DNA from: Acetobacteraceae bacterium
GTDB lineage: Bacteria; Pseudomonadota; Alphaproteobacteria; Acetobacterales; Acetobacteraceae
Assembly (NCBI GenBank): GCA_027306955.1
Contig: DAHUXX010000281.1
Location: 1 to 7,000 of the forward strand
DNA length: 7,000 nucleotides
Direction: 5' to 3'
The notes under the pieces were generated by a model. The model saw nothing but the letters and a program-made list of their open reading frames with translations. It was not told where the DNA came from and made no database searches. Both the position numbers and the translations under genes were made by a program. Of the stretch, positions 6,130 through 7,000 are shown piece by piece. The number at the start of each line of letters is the position of its first letter. The first letter of the stretch is position 1.

Positions 6130-7000
6130 ATGTACTATCGCAATCTCGGCCGATCCGGCCTCAAGGTTTCCCCGCTCTGCCTGGGTGCGATGATGTTCGG
6201 GGGCGCGACGAGCGAGGCGGATTCGCGCGCGATCGTCGCACGGGCGCGCGAGCAGGGGGTGAACTTCATCGACCCCGCGGATGCCTATAGCGGTGGTGCG
6301 TCCGAGGAGGTGGTGGGGCGCGCGATCGCCGCCGACCGGGGCTGGTGGGTGGTCGCGACCAAGCTCGCCAACGCGACGGACGCCGCGGCGGGGCCGAACG
6401 GCACCGGGCTTTCGCGCCGGCACGCGATGCGCGCGGCCGAGGCCTCGCTGCGACGTTTGGGAATCGAGACGATCGACGTTCTCTACTGGCACAAGGAGGA
6501 CCACGCGACACCGCTCGGCGAGAGCGTGCGCGCGATGGAGGATCTGGTGCGCGCCGGCAAGATTCGGCACTTCGGCGTTTCGAACCACCGCGCCTGGCGG
6601 ATCGTGGAGATCTGCCGGCTGTGCGACGCGGCGGGGATCGACCGGCCGGTGGTGAGCCAGCCGCTGTACAACGCGATGAACCGCATGGTGGAGGTGGAAC
6701 ACCTGCCGGCCTGCGGCGCCTGCGGGCTCGGCGTCTTTCCCTACTCGCCGCTCGCGCGCGGCGTGCTGACGGGTAAGTACCAGCCCAATGTGGCGCCCCC
6801 GGAGGGCACGCGCGCGGCGCGGCGCGACAAACGGATGATGGAGACGGAATGGCGGCCGGAGAGCCTGGCGATCGCGGCCGAGTTCGCGGCGCGGGCGCGC
6901 GCGCTCAGCATCACGCCGGGTCAGTGGGCGCTGGCCTGGGTGCTGCGCAACAAGCTCGTCACCGGCGTGATCGCTGGGCCACGGACGAGGGAGCAATGGG
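6130..7000 (+). CDS. Aldo/keto reductase (3' end cut by window edge)
   Basis: This is an NAD(P)H-dependent oxidoreductase of the aldo/keto reductase superfamily with a TIM-barrel fold, probably cytoplasmic. The substrate cannot be told from sequence. About 290 residues are visible. The start YYRNLGRSGLKVSPLCLGAM is typical of the YajO/Tas/voltage-gated potassium channel beta-like groups. The catalytic tetrad is complete: Asp48 and Tyr53 (FIDPADAY), Lys78 (VVATK) and His121 (LYWHKED). HFGVSN at 147-152, SQPLYN near 176-181, YSPLARGVLTGKY at 205-217 and VIAGPRT at 280-286 (cofactor phosphate-binding region) follow in the expected order. Small oddities are Pro49 where Thr is usual in the FDTA motif and a CGAC pair at 195-198. 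The frame is open at base 7000; family members are usually about 310-340 residues, so little is missing. It follows the EVE gene by 28 nt. An ATG at 6124 is a less likely start. Confidence 0.93.
   Translation, partial: MYYRNLGRSGLKVSPLCLGAMMFGGATSEADSRAIVARAREQGVNFIDPADAYSGGASEEVVGRAIAADRGWWVVATKLANATDAAAGPNGTGLSRRHAMRAAEASLRRLGIETIDVLYWHKEDHATPLGESVRAMEDLVRAGKIRHFGVSNHRAWRIVEICRLCDAAGIDRPVVSQPLYNAMNRMVEVEHLPACGACGLGVFPYSPLARGVLTGKYQPNVAPPEGTRAARRDKRMMETEWRPESLAIAAEFAARARALSITPGQWALAWVLRNKLVTGVIAGPRTREQW

Noticed and set aside
6040..6996. Minus-strand 318-codon open frame opposite the aldo/keto reductase
   Set aside because: The sense strand encodes a clear enzyme with all motifs, and the antisense product is Arg/His-rich with no family features.

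Overview
The window is GC-rich, densely coding chromosomal DNA from a bacterium. Gene content and protein sequences (system I cytochrome c maturation with a separate ccmI, and a YciI/EVE pair) fit an alphaproteobacterium, possibly of the Rhodospirillales/Acetobacteraceae type. That placement is inference from gene style, not from a database search. I see no mobile element, CRISPR array, tRNA or rRNA.

Left and centre (1-5211, minus strand): a tightly packed cytochrome c maturation operon read right to left in the order ccmC, ccmD, ccmE, ccmF, ccmG, ccmH, ccmI. ccmI runs off the left edge. Junctions are 4-nt overlaps (ccmC/ccmD GTGA, ccmF/ccmG ATGA) or gaps of 2 to 28 nt, so translational coupling is likely. 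The encoded steps are: CcmC loads heme onto the periplasmic chaperone CcmE, helped by the small CcmD. CcmF and CcmH with CcmI ligate heme from CcmE to apocytochrome c. CcmG and CcmH keep the apocytochrome CXXCH thiols reduced. All key heme-ligand histidines, the tryptophan-rich WWD motifs and the CXXC motifs are intact. The ABC transporter genes ccmA and ccmB, which release holo-CcmE, are not next to ccmC and must lie elsewhere.

Divergent spacer (5212-5350): holds a candidate ccmC promoter, a strong inverted repeat that includes the ccmC GTG start codon, a 10-bp direct repeat pair, and a possible 27-codon leader ORF ending inside the yciI ribosome binding site.

Right (5351-7000, plus strand): yciI, an EVE-domain gene and a truncated aldo/keto reductase gene, closely spaced with good Shine-Dalgarno sequences. 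They are probably co-transcribed and appear unrelated to cytochrome maturation.

Overall this is largely an ordinary housekeeping region. The most interesting signal is the structure of the divergent promoter region and the ccmC start. Many long open frames on the opposite strand are GC-driven shadows.
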